From assembly GCA_027064025.1 (NCBI GenBank), contig JAMOQL010000188.1:1-36108 (forward strand): DNA of 36,108 nucleotides. Direction: 5' to 3'. Source of the stretch: Bacteroidales bacterium. Lineage in GTDB: Bacteria; Bacteroidota; Bacteroidia; Bacteroidales; JAFGXI01. A program made the position numbers and the translations under genes. Each line of letters starts with the position of its first letter. Position 1 is the first letter of the stretch. Shown piece after piece: positions 1-8,746 of this stretch. The notes beneath the pieces were generated by a model. It was not told the origin of the DNA. It searched no databases and saw only the letters and a program-made list of their open reading frames with translations.

Positions 1-32
1 TTCTTCTTTGTCCATTGTTCTGTGTTTGGTTA

Positions 33-76
33 TATAAATATAAAAAGTCTAACGGTAACTTGGAACCATTAGACTT
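33..76 (-). terminator. Intrinsic terminator downstream of rnr
   Basis: Read on the minus strand, AAGTCTAA (76-69) pairs with TTAGACTT (52-45). An inner GGT/ACC pairing extends the stem, and a run of T (TTTTTTATATT) follows directly. It lies about 65 nt past the rnr stop codon, so it should end the rnr transcript. The upstream arm overlaps the last bases of the 38-bp repeat at 68-105. Confidence 0.7.
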
Positions 77-105
77 TCACTTTACACAGTTTATGGGATA
101 CTACC
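68..105 (-). repeat. 38-bp repeat, copy 1 (IS-end-like)
   Basis: The reverse complement of this segment is identical over 38 bp to 17817-17854. Similarity continues a few bases further on one side (GGTTCCAA against AGTTCTAA). The core AACTGTGTAAAGTG resembles the terminal inverted repeats of IS256-family elements, which often contain TGTGTAAA; that resemblance is from memory. No transposase lies nearby. Both copies have the same orientation relative to the preceding gene, here starting 36 nt past the rnr stop. Confidence 0.75.
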
Positions 106-140
106 ATTCTGGACTTTCCCATTTTCTATTGACAAAAAGA

Positions 141-2303
141 TTAGTCTTCCACTAATAAAAAATCTAGTTGTTTCTTTTCTAAATTAGCTTTCTGTACCAA
201 TATATTTACGTTATCTCCTAATTGAAGTTTACGTTTATATAAACGACCTATCAAGCAGAAATTTTCTTCATCGAAGAAATAATGATCGTCGGTAATATCC
301 TTAATACGAACCATTCCTTCGGTTTTGTATTCAGAAATTTCCACATAAATACCCCATTCGGTAACTCCCGAAATAACACCTTCAAATTCTTTACCAACCT
401 TATCTTGCATAAACTCAACCTGCTTATACTTAATGGATTGCCGTTCGGCTGTTGCTGCCATTTTTTCTTGTTTAGAAGATATCTTACATAAATCTTCGTA
501 TTTCGATTTTAGTTTAGAAGCTTCTCCATTCAAATAACTTTGCAATAATCGATGAACCATCACATCAGGATAACGACGAATAGGAGATGTAAAATGAGTA
601 TAATACTCAAAAGCTAAACCGTAATGACCGATATTCTCTGTGGTATATTCCGCTTTAGCCATAGAACGAATAGCCAAAGTTTCTACCACATTTTGCTCTG
701 CCTTTCCTTTTACACTTTTCAATAACTTATTAATCGAATTAGAAATATTTTTGGTCGAACCAATATTCATTCGGTAACCAAAACGTTCTACAAAATTTGA
801 AAAAGCAACTAACTTGTCTTGATTAGGCGTATCGTGAACGCGATAGACAAAAGTCTTCTGCTTTTCTTTTTTATCTACTTTCCCAACATACTCAGCAACT
901 TTTTTATTAGCAAGGAGCATAAATTCTTCAATCAATTTATGAGCTTCTTTCGATTCTTTAAAGTAAACACCTAAAGGATGTCCTTTTTCGTCTAACTTAA
1001 ATTTTAATTCAACTTTATCGAATGCAATAGATCCATCTTTAAATCTTTCCCCTCTTAAAATCTGAGCCAATTCGTTAAGTTTTAGAATTTCTTCTTTTAA
1101 ATCACCGTCCTCGCCTTCTATTATAACCTGCGCTTCCTCGTATGAAAATCGTCTATCAGAATTAATAATTGTTCTACCAAACCATTGTTTCTGAACTTCT
1201 GCCTTTTCATTAATCTCAAAAACAGCAGAAAAGCAAAGTTTATCTTCGTTTGGTCTAAGCGAACAAATTCCATTCGATAATCGTTCTGGCAACATAGGAA
1301 CAACCCTATCTACCAAATACACCGAAGTTGCTCTTCGTATAGCTTCTTTATCGAGAACCGAACCTGGAATTACGTAATGCGAAACATCGGCAATATGAAC
1401 GCCAACCTCCCATAAATTGTCCTTTATTTTTCTAATAGAAAGAGCATCGTCAAAATCTTTAGCATCGTGCGGGTCAATAGTAAAAGTGGTAACTTCTCTA
1501 AAATCTTTTCGCTTAGCAATTTCTTCCTCGCTAATATCTTCTGAAATAACCTCAGAAGCTTTAATAACTTTATCGGGAAACTTCATTGGCAAATCGAATT
1601 CAGCCATTATTGCATTCATTTCCGTTTCATTATCACCTGGCCAACCAAGTACAGAAACTATTTTTCCAATCGGACTTTTCGATTTCTTTGGCCAACTGTT
1701 AATCGCTACAATAACCTTCTGACCATTTTCTGCTTTTTTTAATTCTTTTGCAGGTAAGAATATATCATATGGCATTTTATTACTATCACAAATAACAAAA
1801 GCAAAACCATTAGATTCTTCAACCGTTCCTACAAATTCAGTTTTATGCTGCTCCAATATTTCCACCACTTCTCCTTCTGGCTGTCGTCCACGACGAATAG
1901 CATATAAAAACACTTTAACAATATCACCATTCAAAGCATGCATTAAATTATTTTGAGAAACAAAAATATCATCTTCCAAATCGTCTGAGACTATATAAGC
2001 AGCTCCTCTAGCAGTAAGATCTACGGTACCAATAATATAAGTTTCCTTGGTTGTATAAATAAATCGTCCTCTAGAGATTTCTTTCAATTGTTCTAACTCG
2101 GCCAAATCTACCATAGTCTGTTGAATTCGTTGTTTGAGAGCCTCTCCTTTAACGCCCAACTTTTTAGCAACTTGCCTATAATTAAGAATTAATTTTGAAT
2201 TTTGCGAAAATACTTTAAGAATCTCATTGGTCAATTGGCGTTTATTCCAATTGAACGAGTTCTTTGTTTTAAGTCTATGTTTTGTTTTTTTATTTTTTTT
2301 CAT
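141..2303 (-). CDS. rnr: Ribonuclease R (3'-5' exoribonuclease)
   Basis: This 720-residue protein is a processive 3'-5' exoribonuclease of the RNB family that degrades structured RNA in the cytoplasm. Domains in order: a Lys-rich N-terminus, a winged-helix region (about 20-85), two cold-shock-like domains (about 88-220, with GTVDLTARGAAYIV), the RNB catalytic domain (about 270-600) and a C-terminal S1 domain (about 640-715, EFEGVISGVTEWGIYVEI). The RNB active-site cluster is seen as IDPHDAKDFDDAL (residues 276-288), with metal-binding Asp residues. Also visible are HIADVSHYV and TSPIRRYPDVMVHR. Length is normal for Bacteroidota RNase R, without the long basic tail of the E. coli enzyme. It is transcribed alone: a -7 element lies upstream and a terminator downstream. 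Confidence 0.96.
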   Translation of the reverse strand: MKKNKKTKHRLKTKNSFNWNKRQLTNEILKVFSQNSKLILNYRQVAKKLGVKGEALKQRIQQTMVDLAELEQLKEISRGRFIYTTKETYIIGTVDLTARGAAYIVSDDLEDDIFVSQNNLMHALNGDIVKVFLYAIRRGRQPEGEVVEILEQHKTEFVGTVEESNGFAFVICDSNKMPYDIFLPAKELKKAENGQKVIVAINSWPKKSKSPIGKIVSVLGWPGDNETEMNAIMAEFDLPMKFPDKVIKASEVISEDISEEEIAKRKDFREVTTFTIDPHDAKDFDDALSIRKIKDNLWEVGVHIADVSHYVIPGSVLDKEAIRRATSVYLVDRVVPMLPERLSNGICSLRPNEDKLCFSAVFEINEKAEVQKQWFGRTIINSDRRFSYEEAQVIIEGEDGDLKEEILKLNELAQILRGERFKDGSIAFDKVELKFKLDEKGHPLGVYFKESKEAHKLIEEFMLLANKKVAEYVGKVDKKEKQKTFVYRVHDTPNQDKLVAFSNFVERFGYRMNIGSTKNISNSINKLLKSVKGKAEQNVVETLAIRSMAKAEYTTENIGHYGLAFEYYTHFTSPIRRYPDVMVHRLLQSYLNGEASKLKSKYEDLCKISSKQEKMAATAERQSIKYKQVEFMQDKVGKEFEGVISGVTEWGIYVEISEYKTEGMVRIKDITDDHYFFDEENFCLIGRLYKRKLQLGDNVNILVQKANLEKKQLDFLLVED

Positions 2304-2356
2304 AATAATTTAAATAAATACAGGTTAATAAATACAAAATGACACCTGTTACAGTT

Positions 2357-2364
2357 CAAAATTA
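2357..2364 (-). promoter_or_regulatory. Candidate -7 element of rnr promoter
   Basis: The minus strand reads TAATTTTG, matching the Bacteroidota -7 consensus TAnnTTTG, about 54 nt upstream of the rnr start codon. No clear TTG -33 box is seen at the expected spacing, so this is a tentative call. Confidence 0.4.
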
Positions 2365-2504
2365 CAAGAAAGTAAAGTAATAAATGGCTTTTGCCAAAAT
2401 TATTTTTATAATAAAGTAATAATTGATGTCGTTGGATAAATTTAATCTAAAGTATAATAATTCAAGATGAAAATTAAGATTTTTTAACATCTAAGAACAC
2501 AAAA

Positions 2505-2520
2505 TCACCCTATCGGGTGA
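2505..2520. promoter_or_regulatory. Perfect palindrome, possible operator
   Basis: TCACCC-TATC-GGGTGA is a perfect 6-bp inverted repeat with a 4-nt spacer. It lies just upstream of a TAATTTTG -7 element at 2543-2550 and so would sit near -50 to -37 of the predicted start of the 2586 gene. That position suits an activator site. As RNA on the minus strand it would form a hairpin followed by TTTTG, but no minus-strand gene ends there. Confidence 0.4.
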
Positions 2521-2542
2521 ACAATAATATCACATACTCTGA

Positions 2543-2550
2543 TAATTTTG
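2543..2550 (+). promoter_or_regulatory. Candidate -7 element for the beta-propeller lipoprotein
   Basis: TAATTTTG matches TAnnTTTG and lies 35 nt before the ATG at 2586. The -33 position lacks a clear TTG, which would fit an activator-dependent promoter using the adjacent palindrome. Confidence 0.4.
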
Positions 2551-2585
2551 TATTATTAATTAACAATGATAAAAGATAAAAAGAA

Positions 2586-3875
2586 ATGAAAAAATTAACT
2601 TTAATCTTACTTGCATTTGTAATCGTATTTTCATCATGTAAGAAAGAAGATGTTTCGCCAAGCGATTCTTCTAACAATTCAAATACTGACAACAATGACA
2701 ATTCCACAACTACTTATTTATGGGATTATCAGTTTAGTGATTTTGATTACAATATCTCCAAAGATATTGCATTAGATAATAATGATAATATTTATGGCAT
2801 TGGGAAATTTGATAATGAGAATTATGTATATTCCATTAATAAAGATGGAAATTTGAACTGGAAAGTTACTCTTTCTGAAGCATCATACAACAAACATGAC
2901 TTAATTACCATTACTGATAACGAACTCATTATAGGCTATAATTGGGATAAATTAGCCGCACTTAACCTTAGTGACGGTAGTTTACTTTGGGAAAATACCT
3001 TAACAACAGGTTTTGTAGATATGGCATATAATAATGGCATCTTGTACTTAGCTCAATGCAATACTTTTGATCACCTAAGCATACTCTCTTCAATTTCACC
3101 ATCGACAGGAACTACAAATTGGCAAATCAATTTAGATCATCACGCAGATCCAAGAATAAGCGTATATCAAGATAAAATTTGCTTAGCAACACGCAACGAA
3201 TTAAGCACCTATAATTTAGGAATTAGTATATATAAAGACAATGGTTCTGACGCTTCTCTTTTATGGAGAAAATCTACTGATATAGATTATCAAAGTAAGC
3301 CAACAACTAGAGCCATTTTCGATGGTCAAGGAAATGTATATTATGAAGAAGCGGCTCACGACACAAGCTATATTCATTCTTATAAATTATCTGATGGTTC
3401 TGAAAATTGGGTGAAGAAATTATGTAATTATAGCTTACCTGATCCTGTAATTTTATATTCTAATGGAAAGATTATCGCCAGCTACAAAGATGACGACAGT
3501 TGGGGAATTGTTACAAGTATAGCAATTATTGATGCAAGCAGTGGAAATATTGATGCCCAAAAAGAAGGTGTTATTTTAGCCGATGAACAAGTTCTTCTCC
3601 AATCCAACAACTCATTCTTAGTATTTAATCGTTTAAAAGATTCTAAACCAACAATTCAGGTTTTAGATCAAACAGGCGGTTTAGTTTCAAGCAGAAATAC
3701 TGAAGCATTTGGATCTTTAATTAGTTTTGATGATTGTCGAATTAATTCTTCAGGAAATCTTGTAATACTCGATGGTGAACATCTAGTATGTACCAAAGCA
3801 AATTATACTTCACCAACTATAGGAACTTGGTCTTGCAGACAAGGCACAAATAAAAATACAAAATCATTAAACTAA
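2586..3875 (+). CDS. Beta-propeller (PQQ-like repeat) lipoprotein, function unknown
   Basis: A 429-residue lipoprotein. The signal peptide ends in a lipobox (VFSSC, Cys18), followed by KKED, an acidic tract resembling the Bacteroidota surface-export signal, and a Ser/Asn/Asp linker. The rest is built of short beta-rich repeats with a DG-x-x-x-W pattern (KDGNLNWKV, SDGSLLWEN, STGTTNWQI, SDGSENWVK). This is typical of PQQ-like/WD40-like propellers such as BamB-type folds. It is therefore likely an outer-membrane-anchored, possibly surface-exposed, propeller with a binding role. No catalytic motif is visible. It is a single-gene unit with its own promoter region and terminator. The short C-terminal tail has no recognisable T9SS sorting domain. 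Confidence 0.8.
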   Translation: MKKLTLILLAFVIVFSSCKKEDVSPSDSSNNSNTDNNDNSTTTYLWDYQFSDFDYNISKDIALDNNDNIYGIGKFDNENYVYSINKDGNLNWKVTLSEASYNKHDLITITDNELIIGYNWDKLAALNLSDGSLLWENTLTTGFVDMAYNNGILYLAQCNTFDHLSILSSISPSTGTTNWQINLDHHADPRISVYQDKICLATRNELSTYNLGISIYKDNGSDASLLWRKSTDIDYQSKPTTRAIFDGQGNVYYEEAAHDTSYIHSYKLSDGSENWVKKLCNYSLPDPVILYSNGKIIASYKDDDSWGIVTSIAIIDASSGNIDAQKEGVILADEQVLLQSNNSFLVFNRLKDSKPTIQVLDQTGGLVSSRNTEAFGSLISFDDCRINSSGNLVILDGEHLVCTKANYTSPTIGTWSCRQGTNKNTKSLN

Positions 3876-3901
3876 ATGACTTAATCAATATCATAAATCC
3901 G

Positions 3902-3937
3902 AAGCCATCTCATAATAATTTGAGGTGGCTTTGTTCT
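3902..3937 (+). terminator. Intrinsic terminator of the 2586 gene
   Basis: AAGCCATCTCA (3902-3912) pairs with TGAGGTGGCTT (3921-3931) over 11 bp with one wobble and an 8-nt loop, followed by TTGTTCT. It lies 26 nt after the lipoprotein stop. The stem also reads as a hairpin on the other strand, where it could slow transcription leaving the convergent operon, although the T tract there is weak. Confidence 0.85.
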
Positions 3938-4382
3938 AAAAAAATTGGTCGTAAAAAAACTCAAAAAAACTAATTAAAAAGACCCCCCAGATACTCACAA
4001 CAACACTTAAATGAAGAAACTTTAGCTTTTCATTTTTATAATATTGGCTCAGTATAAAAGCACCGACAGGAATTGATAGAATTACAGGTGTAAGAATAAC
4101 AATACCCCAATACCCATAAGAATTCTTAAGTTTAATAATTTGTCGTTTCTTCTTATTAACTTTTACTTTCAAAATCGGTTTTTCGACTTTCTTGACAATA
4201 TGAATATTCCATACTTCAAGAATATACTTCCAGATATATAAAAAGAAGAAAGCGCCTGCTATTCCTCCAGAAATTGAGATAAACAGAGCTTCTTGATAAT
4301 TAAATGCAACTGCAATAGGTAATGCAGCCACAGCAAATTTCACAGAACTAAGCAAAAAGAATCCCAATGCTTTTAACCACAT
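3936..4382 (-). CDS. Small four-helix membrane protein, function unknown
   Basis: A 148-residue integral membrane protein with about four hydrophobic segments (residues 7-27, 31-54, 91-112, 121-142). A strongly basic loop (64-86, many Lys/Arg) separates the second and third and is probably cytoplasmic. No family is recognised with confidence. A Gly/Pro pattern in the last two helices (TPVILSIPVGAF) faintly recalls small export proteins, but that is weak. It is the last gene of the six-gene minus-strand operon, 20 nt after upp. Confidence 0.75.
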   Translation of the reverse strand: MWLKALGFFLLSSVKFAVAALPIAVAFNYQEALFISISGGIAGAFFFLYIWKYILEVWNIHIVKKVEKPILKVKVNKKKRQIIKLKNSYGYWGIVILTPVILSIPVGAFILSQYYKNEKLKFLHLSVVVSIWGVFLISFFEFFYDQFF

Positions 4383-4402
4383 AATTTATATTCTTTTTAG
4401 AA

Positions 4403-5053
4403 TTACTCTTTTTCGCCGAAAGCAAGATCCCCTGCATCTCCTAGACCAGGAACAATATATGATTGAACCGTTAACTCATCATCAATAGCACCTGTCCAAA
4501 TAGTAATTTCTGAGTCTTTAATATTGCGTTTAACATATTCAACACCCTCCTTGCTAGCAATTGCTGCCACAATATGAGTATGCTTTGGAATTCCATTTTT
4601 AAGCAAGGATTTATACGCCATCACCATTGACGAACCTGTTGCAAGCATTGGGTCCGAAAGAATTAATACCTTATCATCTAATCTAGGAGAAGACATATAT
4701 TCGATCTTTATATCAAAATCGTTATCGCTATGATATTTTCGATATGCCGTTACAAACCCACTTTCTGCTTTATCAAAAACATTTAAAAACCCGTTACTTA
4801 GTGGCAAGCCCGCCCTTAAAATAGTCGCCAATACAACTTTATCTTTGAGAACCATAGATTTCGAAATCCCCAAAGGCGTTTGGATATCAACAGCTTCGTA
4901 TTCTAATACTTTAGAAATTTCATAGCCAATCAAAGCTCCTATTCGCTCCATATTAGTTCTGAATCGTAACGAATCTTTCTGAATCTTTTCATCTCGCATT
5001 TCTGCAATATACTGATTTATAAGCGATTGTTTCTCGTTAAAATTAATAAGCAT
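4403..5053 (-). CDS. upp: Uracil phosphoribosyltransferase
   Basis: A 216-residue cytoplasmic enzyme of pyrimidine salvage, converting uracil and PRPP to UMP and pyrophosphate. The PRPP-binding loop is clear (SDPMLATGSSM, about residues 133-143). The C-terminal uracil-binding segment is the family signature (YIVPGLGDAGDLAFG, about 199-213). LRAGLPLSNG near residue 80 is also typical. Length matches the family. It starts 2 nt after the stop of the GNAT/Fem-like gene, so it is co-transcribed with the genes above it. Confidence 0.96.
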   Translation of the reverse strand: MLINFNEKQSLINQYIAEMRDEKIQKDSLRFRTNMERIGALIGYEISKVLEYEAVDIQTPLGISKSMVLKDKVVLATILRAGLPLSNGFLNVFDKAESGFVTAYRKYHSDNDFDIKIEYMSSPRLDDKVLILSDPMLATGSSMVMAYKSLLKNGIPKHTHIVAAIASKEGVEYVKRNIKDSEITIWTGAIDDELTVQSYIVPGLGDAGDLAFGEKE

Positions 5054-5055
5054 AT

Positions 5056-5955
5056 CTAATTTCTTTTTAAGAATTGTTGCAATAAAGATAATAAATTTTG
5101 TTTGGTATGGTGCTGATACTGATAAGAATGATATGATTTAAAATTAAATGCTTCAAAAATCTGAGACTTATTGTTATGACTATGATTTTCTAAAGTAATA
5201 TTATACAAACACAATTCTTCAATAATAGTATTTATCATTTTGTAATCTGCCCTTTCCTTTTTTGCTTCTGGAGCATAAGCAGTATACATGATATAAGCTT
5301 TCGATTTTGAAAAAAGCAAAAATGCGACTGCAGAAAGCTCATTTTTCTTATTGTAAATAGAATACATTTTTCCTCTTTTTAATCTAGTAGCACGAAGGAT
5401 GATTTTTTGTATCGTTTTAATTTCATCCATTGAATAATTAGAATATTCTTTTATGAACGAAATAAAATTAAATAGAGAACGTAAACTAATACATCTAAGT
5501 TGATTATTATTTGCAATATCTAAATTTTGTTTTACTTCGGGACTAAAGGTTTTTGCAATGTTATTGTATCGCTTAATTAAATCTTTTTGAAAATATGGAC
5601 TCGGGATAAATAATGGGTCTTGACTAAACTTATATTGATATTTACTGAAATGATAATCAATACTCACAAAGTTTTTATTCCAAAATTCTAAAATAGATTC
5701 AAATTCATCTACACTTAATGTTTTCGAAGACACTATACCCAAGTAGGGTATTAATTGAGGGAAATACACTTGTTTCTTCTGAACAAAAAATGGAAATACC
5801 CAATTATAATCATTCGCAATTAGAGCATACCAATCATCATCTATTAACTCTAGAAACCATGAAAAATGGAAAATCGAAGATTTAGGAGATGACAGAATTA
5901 AAGTATCCCATAATTTAAAATCAATTTCATTATTATGAAGTAGACGAATATTCAA
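5056..5955 (-). CDS. GNAT/Fem-like acyltransferase family protein (tentative)
   Basis: A 299-residue soluble protein with no signal peptide. The N-terminal half has the pattern SSPKSSIFHFSWFLE...WYALI, which resembles Bacteroidota proteins annotated as GNAT-like or FemAB-like acyltransferases. The C-terminal half (about 195-270) has strands and helices compatible with a GNAT fold (MYSIYNKKNELSAVAFLLF, KAYIMYTAYAPEAKKERADY). The acceptor substrate cannot be read from the sequence. Its place between an LD-carboxypeptidase gene and upp (26 and 2 nt spacing) makes a cell-wall or envelope amino-acid substrate possible, but that is inference. Confidence 0.55.
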   Translation of the reverse strand: MNIRLLHNNEIDFKLWDTLILSSPKSSIFHFSWFLELIDDDWYALIANDYNWVFPFFVQKKQVYFPQLIPYLGIVSSKTLSVDEFESILEFWNKNFVSIDYHFSKYQYKFSQDPLFIPSPYFQKDLIKRYNNIAKTFSPEVKQNLDIANNNQLRCISLRSLFNFISFIKEYSNYSMDEIKTIQKIILRATRLKRGKMYSIYNKKNELSAVAFLLFSKSKAYIMYTAYAPEAKKERADYKMINTIIEELCLYNITLENHSHNNKSQIFEAFNFKSYHSYQYQHHTKQNLLSLLQQFLKRN

Positions 5956-5981
5956 AATAGAATTATTAATAATAAAATTAT

Positions 5982-6914
5982 CTAGGCAATGAAATCTAAA
6001 TATGCTTTCTCAGTATTTATTTCAATCCTCACAAAACTACCCAATCGTAACGCATAGTTTTGTTTAATATGACCTGCTGGAAAATCAAATAATACTGGAT
6101 AATCAAAATCTTTTACTGCGTCTAAAATAATTTCTTTTGCCGTCTTTCCGAAAGGAATAGTATTATCGTTCATATCGCTCATTCCTCCAACAACAAGAGC
6201 CTTTAGGCGATCTAATTTCCTTCCAATTTTAAGATTCATCATCATTCTATCGATATGATAAAGATACTCGTCTAAATCTTCGATAAATAATATCTTATTA
6301 TCAGTTTTAACATCTGCTAAAGTGCCTCTCAAACTATAAATAATGGATAAGTTCCCTCCTACAATAATACCTTCAGTACCTCCTAATTTATTGTCAGCAG
6401 AAGATTCAATTTCATAGTGCAATTTTTTACCTTCAAGCGCATTAAATAAAGATTGAATAGGCAAATCGTCTTGTTGATAAGCTCCAAAATTAATAGGCAT
6501 ACTTCCATGAATAGTTTGGATACCAATCTGTTCGTGAAAATAAGAATGAAAAACCGTTACATCGCTATATCCAATAATCCATTTAGGGTTACTTTTAATA
6601 ATCTCAAGATCAACAAGTTCTAAAAGCCGTACAGATCCATAGCCTCCTCTTGCAAATAATATAGCCTTGACTTCAGTATTCTGAAAAGCATCATGTAAAT
6701 CTGAAATACGTTGTAAATCGTTACCCGAATATTGATGATCTTCTTTAAAAATATTTTCTCCGAGCAAAACTCTATAACCTTCTTTTTCGATAATACTGAT
6801 GGATGGCTCTAGCTCTTGTTTGGAAATTTTCCGAGCCGAAGAAATAATAGCTATTGTATCTCCTTTCTCTAAGAACGGTGGAGCAATACAACTATTTTCA
6901 GAGAGAGTATTCAA
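5982..6914 (-). CDS. LD-carboxypeptidase (peptidase family S66)
   Basis: A 310-residue serine peptidase that trims the terminal D-Ala from murein tetrapeptides during peptidoglycan recycling. The S66 catalytic triad is visible at spacing close to characterised LdcA: Ser117 in GYSD, Glu212 in LFIEDLDE, His282 in PAGHIKQN. The ARGGYGSVRLLE motif (88-99) is also a family signature. No signal peptide is seen, consistent with a cytoplasmic recycling enzyme. It lies 11 nt downstream of the outer-membrane protein gene in the same operon. Confidence 0.93.
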   Translation of the reverse strand: MNTLSENSCIAPPFLEKGDTIAIISSARKISKQELEPSISIIEKEGYRVLLGENIFKEDHQYSGNDLQRISDLHDAFQNTEVKAILFARGGYGSVRLLELVDLEIIKSNPKWIIGYSDVTVFHSYFHEQIGIQTIHGSMPINFGAYQQDDLPIQSLFNALEGKKLHYEIESSADNKLGGTEGIIVGGNLSIIYSLRGTLADVKTDNKILFIEDLDEYLYHIDRMMMNLKIGRKLDRLKALVVGGMSDMNDNTIPFGKTAKEIILDAVKDFDYPVLFDFPAGHIKQNYALRLGSFVRIEINTEKAYLDFIA

Positions 6915-6925
6915 AACAAAAAGTT

Positions 6926-7711
6926 TTAGTAAGCATAAAATTCTTTAGGAGCTCTACGTGAAAAAGGAATGACAATGCCCGCCTTTACAGAATATAACAT
7001 ATCTAGACGCTTAATGTTGTCGTATTCCATAGAATCGTAATTATAAGCTCTTCTATTTTGGGTTAATGCTTGAGTCCATTCTATACCAATATAGAAATTA
7101 GACATTTTATTATTAGCATAATGACGATAACCAATAAATTCTGAAAACGCAATTCCATTAGTTAAACGATCGTAACCATTTTTATAATCATCAGAAACTT
7201 GTGGGGTATCATTTCCTGCATTATCAATTCTAATTTTATGTTGAAGAAAACCGATTCCTCCCTGTAGCATTGGGCCTGAATTTTTATTAGTCTGAAGAAA
7301 AGGCAAAATCTTTCCTCCTTTAAACATCAGTGTATAACCACGTTCCCCCAATAAAATACTTCCTGGAGTTCCATATTTACTAGTTATTTGACCGTTTTTA
7401 GTTTTTAATGGATCTAAAACAGAGTATGCTTCTTTTTTTAAATCTTGCCCAAACATGTAGCCTACTTCAAAAGTTAGAACCCAATTTTTCTTAAGTTTAA
7501 GACTAAATGCCGCACCTATTTTGTGATTAAATCCAAATCGATTCGACAAATCGCCTGCAGCTAACTCAAAAGCATAGAAAGCAGACATCGAAGGAATAAT
7601 ATCTCCTTGCTCCATTTCTTTTTCTTGACTAACAGAACCTGATTGAGTAGTTTGAGAAAACCCAATTACAAATAAAAAAGAAAATAATATAACAAGTGTG
7701 TATCTATACAT
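6926..7711 (-). CDS. Conserved outer-membrane beta-barrel-like protein, function unknown
   Basis: A 261-residue exported protein with a signal peptide (first about 19 residues, cleavage likely before Gln20 in GFSQTT). The body is rich in alternating hydrophobic/aromatic strands and Gly (FSLKLKKNWVLTFEVGYMFG, GGIGFLQHKIR, FYIGIEWTQALTQNRR), typical of small outer-membrane barrels. It ends in RRAPKEFYAY. Its ATG shares one base with the stop of the Crp/Fnr gene (TAATG at 7713-7709), implying translational coupling. Function is not recognised; the following LD-carboxypeptidase gene suggests an envelope role. Confidence 0.75.
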   Translation of the reverse strand: MYRYTLVILFSFLFVIGFSQTTQSGSVSQEKEMEQGDIIPSMSAFYAFELAAGDLSNRFGFNHKIGAAFSLKLKKNWVLTFEVGYMFGQDLKKEAYSVLDPLKTKNGQITSKYGTPGSILLGERGYTLMFKGGKILPFLQTNKNSGPMLQGGIGFLQHKIRIDNAGNDTPQVSDDYKNGYDRLTNGIAFSEFIGYRHYANNKMSNFYIGIEWTQALTQNRRAYNYDSMEYDNIKRLDMLYSVKAGIVIPFSRRAPKEFYAY

Positions 7712-8415
7712 TAGTATATATTGGCAGTTTTTTGAAGTCTTTTCTCGTCAAGAATCGTAATCTTACGACCATTTAATGCTATTATTTTATCTTCTTTAAA
7801 TTCTGACAATAATCGTATAGCAGATTCTGTGGCTGTCCCCGTAATATTAGCAATCTCCTCTCTAGTTAAAGAAATCTTAATAACACCATCTTTGTCTAAT
7901 CCAAAATCATTTTTTAGAAAAAGTAAGATCTCGGCCAAACGTTCTCTCACATTCTTTTGTGCAATATCTGTAATAAAAGAGTTAGACTTCCCTAATTCGT
8001 CACAAGCAAACTTCATAATATCAAACGAAAACTCATTATTACTATGCAATAAATCCAACCACGCTTCGGATGGAATAAAACAAAGATTCGTTTCTTCTAT
8101 TACTTTTGCAGTTGTACAAGCTAGTTCAGAGCTCAAAATAGATCGATAACCAATAATATCGCCTTTCTTAGCAAAACGTATTATCTGCTCTTTACCTTCG
8201 ATTCCAGTTTTATATAACTTAATTATCCCTTTCGACACGCAATATACACCGGTAGGTCTATTTCCTTCGTGGTAAATAATTTCTCCCCTTTTATGAAAAT
8301 TACAAGATTTTGTATAATTAAGATTCTCAATTTCTTCTTGACTTAAGTGCTTAAAAATATTTGTCATATTAGAAACGCATTGCTCGCAAAATGGGATATC
8401 GTGATGGCTTTTCAT
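7711..8415 (-). CDS. Crp/Fnr-family transcriptional regulator
   Basis: A 234-residue regulator with an N-terminal cyclic-nucleotide-binding-type beta roll (about 25-135, HEGNRPTGVYCVSKGIIKLY) and a C-terminal winged helix (about 165-230, SLTREEIANITGTATESAIR as recognition helix region). The N-terminus has a CxxC pair (FCEQC) plus further Cys residues, as in many Bacteroidota Fnr-like proteins. Redox or Fe-S sensing is possible but unproven. I place the start at 8415 (MKSHHD), not at an in-frame ATG 51 nt upstream, because a -7 promoter element at 8464-8471 overlaps the longer N-terminus. It heads the six-gene operon. Confidence 0.88.
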   Translation of the reverse strand: MKSHHDIPFCEQCVSNMTNIFKHLSQEEIENLNYTKSCNFHKRGEIIYHEGNRPTGVYCVSKGIIKLYKTGIEGKEQIIRFAKKGDIIGYRSILSSELACTTAKVIEETNLCFIPSEAWLDLLHSNNEFSFDIMKFACDELGKSNSFITDIAQKNVRERLAEILLFLKNDFGLDKDGVIKISLTREEIANITGTATESAIRLLSEFKEDKIIALNGRKITILDEKRLQKTANIY

Positions 8416-8463
8416 TTTAATAATAAAAGTTATTTTATAAAAATATCTATAAAGTAGAATATG

Positions 8464-8471
8464 CAAATATA
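8464..8471 (-). promoter_or_regulatory. Candidate -7 element of the Crp/Fnr operon
   Basis: The minus strand reads TATATTTG (TAnnTTTG) about 50 nt upstream of the ATG at 8415. No clear TTG -33 box is seen. This placement favours the shorter start of the regulator. Confidence 0.45.
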
Positions 8472-8746
8472 AGAAAAAATAAGAATGTGATACTCGCTGG
8501 ATAATAATAAATAAAAGTATTTGTACACTTTTTAAAAAAGAGGAACCTTAATTAACACAAAAAAATGAGCTATTTTTGAAGGAAGAAAACGTAAATAAAT
8601 TTATTTAATAACAGACTTGTGAACATATTTAAGATTCTCGAGATAACTTTATCTTATACTAATTATTTTAAATAGAGCACATTAGTACATTTAGATCAAT
8701 TTTGCAAAATATTAAATAAATATTTGAAAATAAAACAGATAGAGTA

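Noticed and set aside
1-15. Minus-strand ATG at 15 reading M-D-K-E-E off the left edge
   Set aside because: It may be the start of the next gene, but five codons without a clear promoter or ribosome-binding site are not enough to call it.
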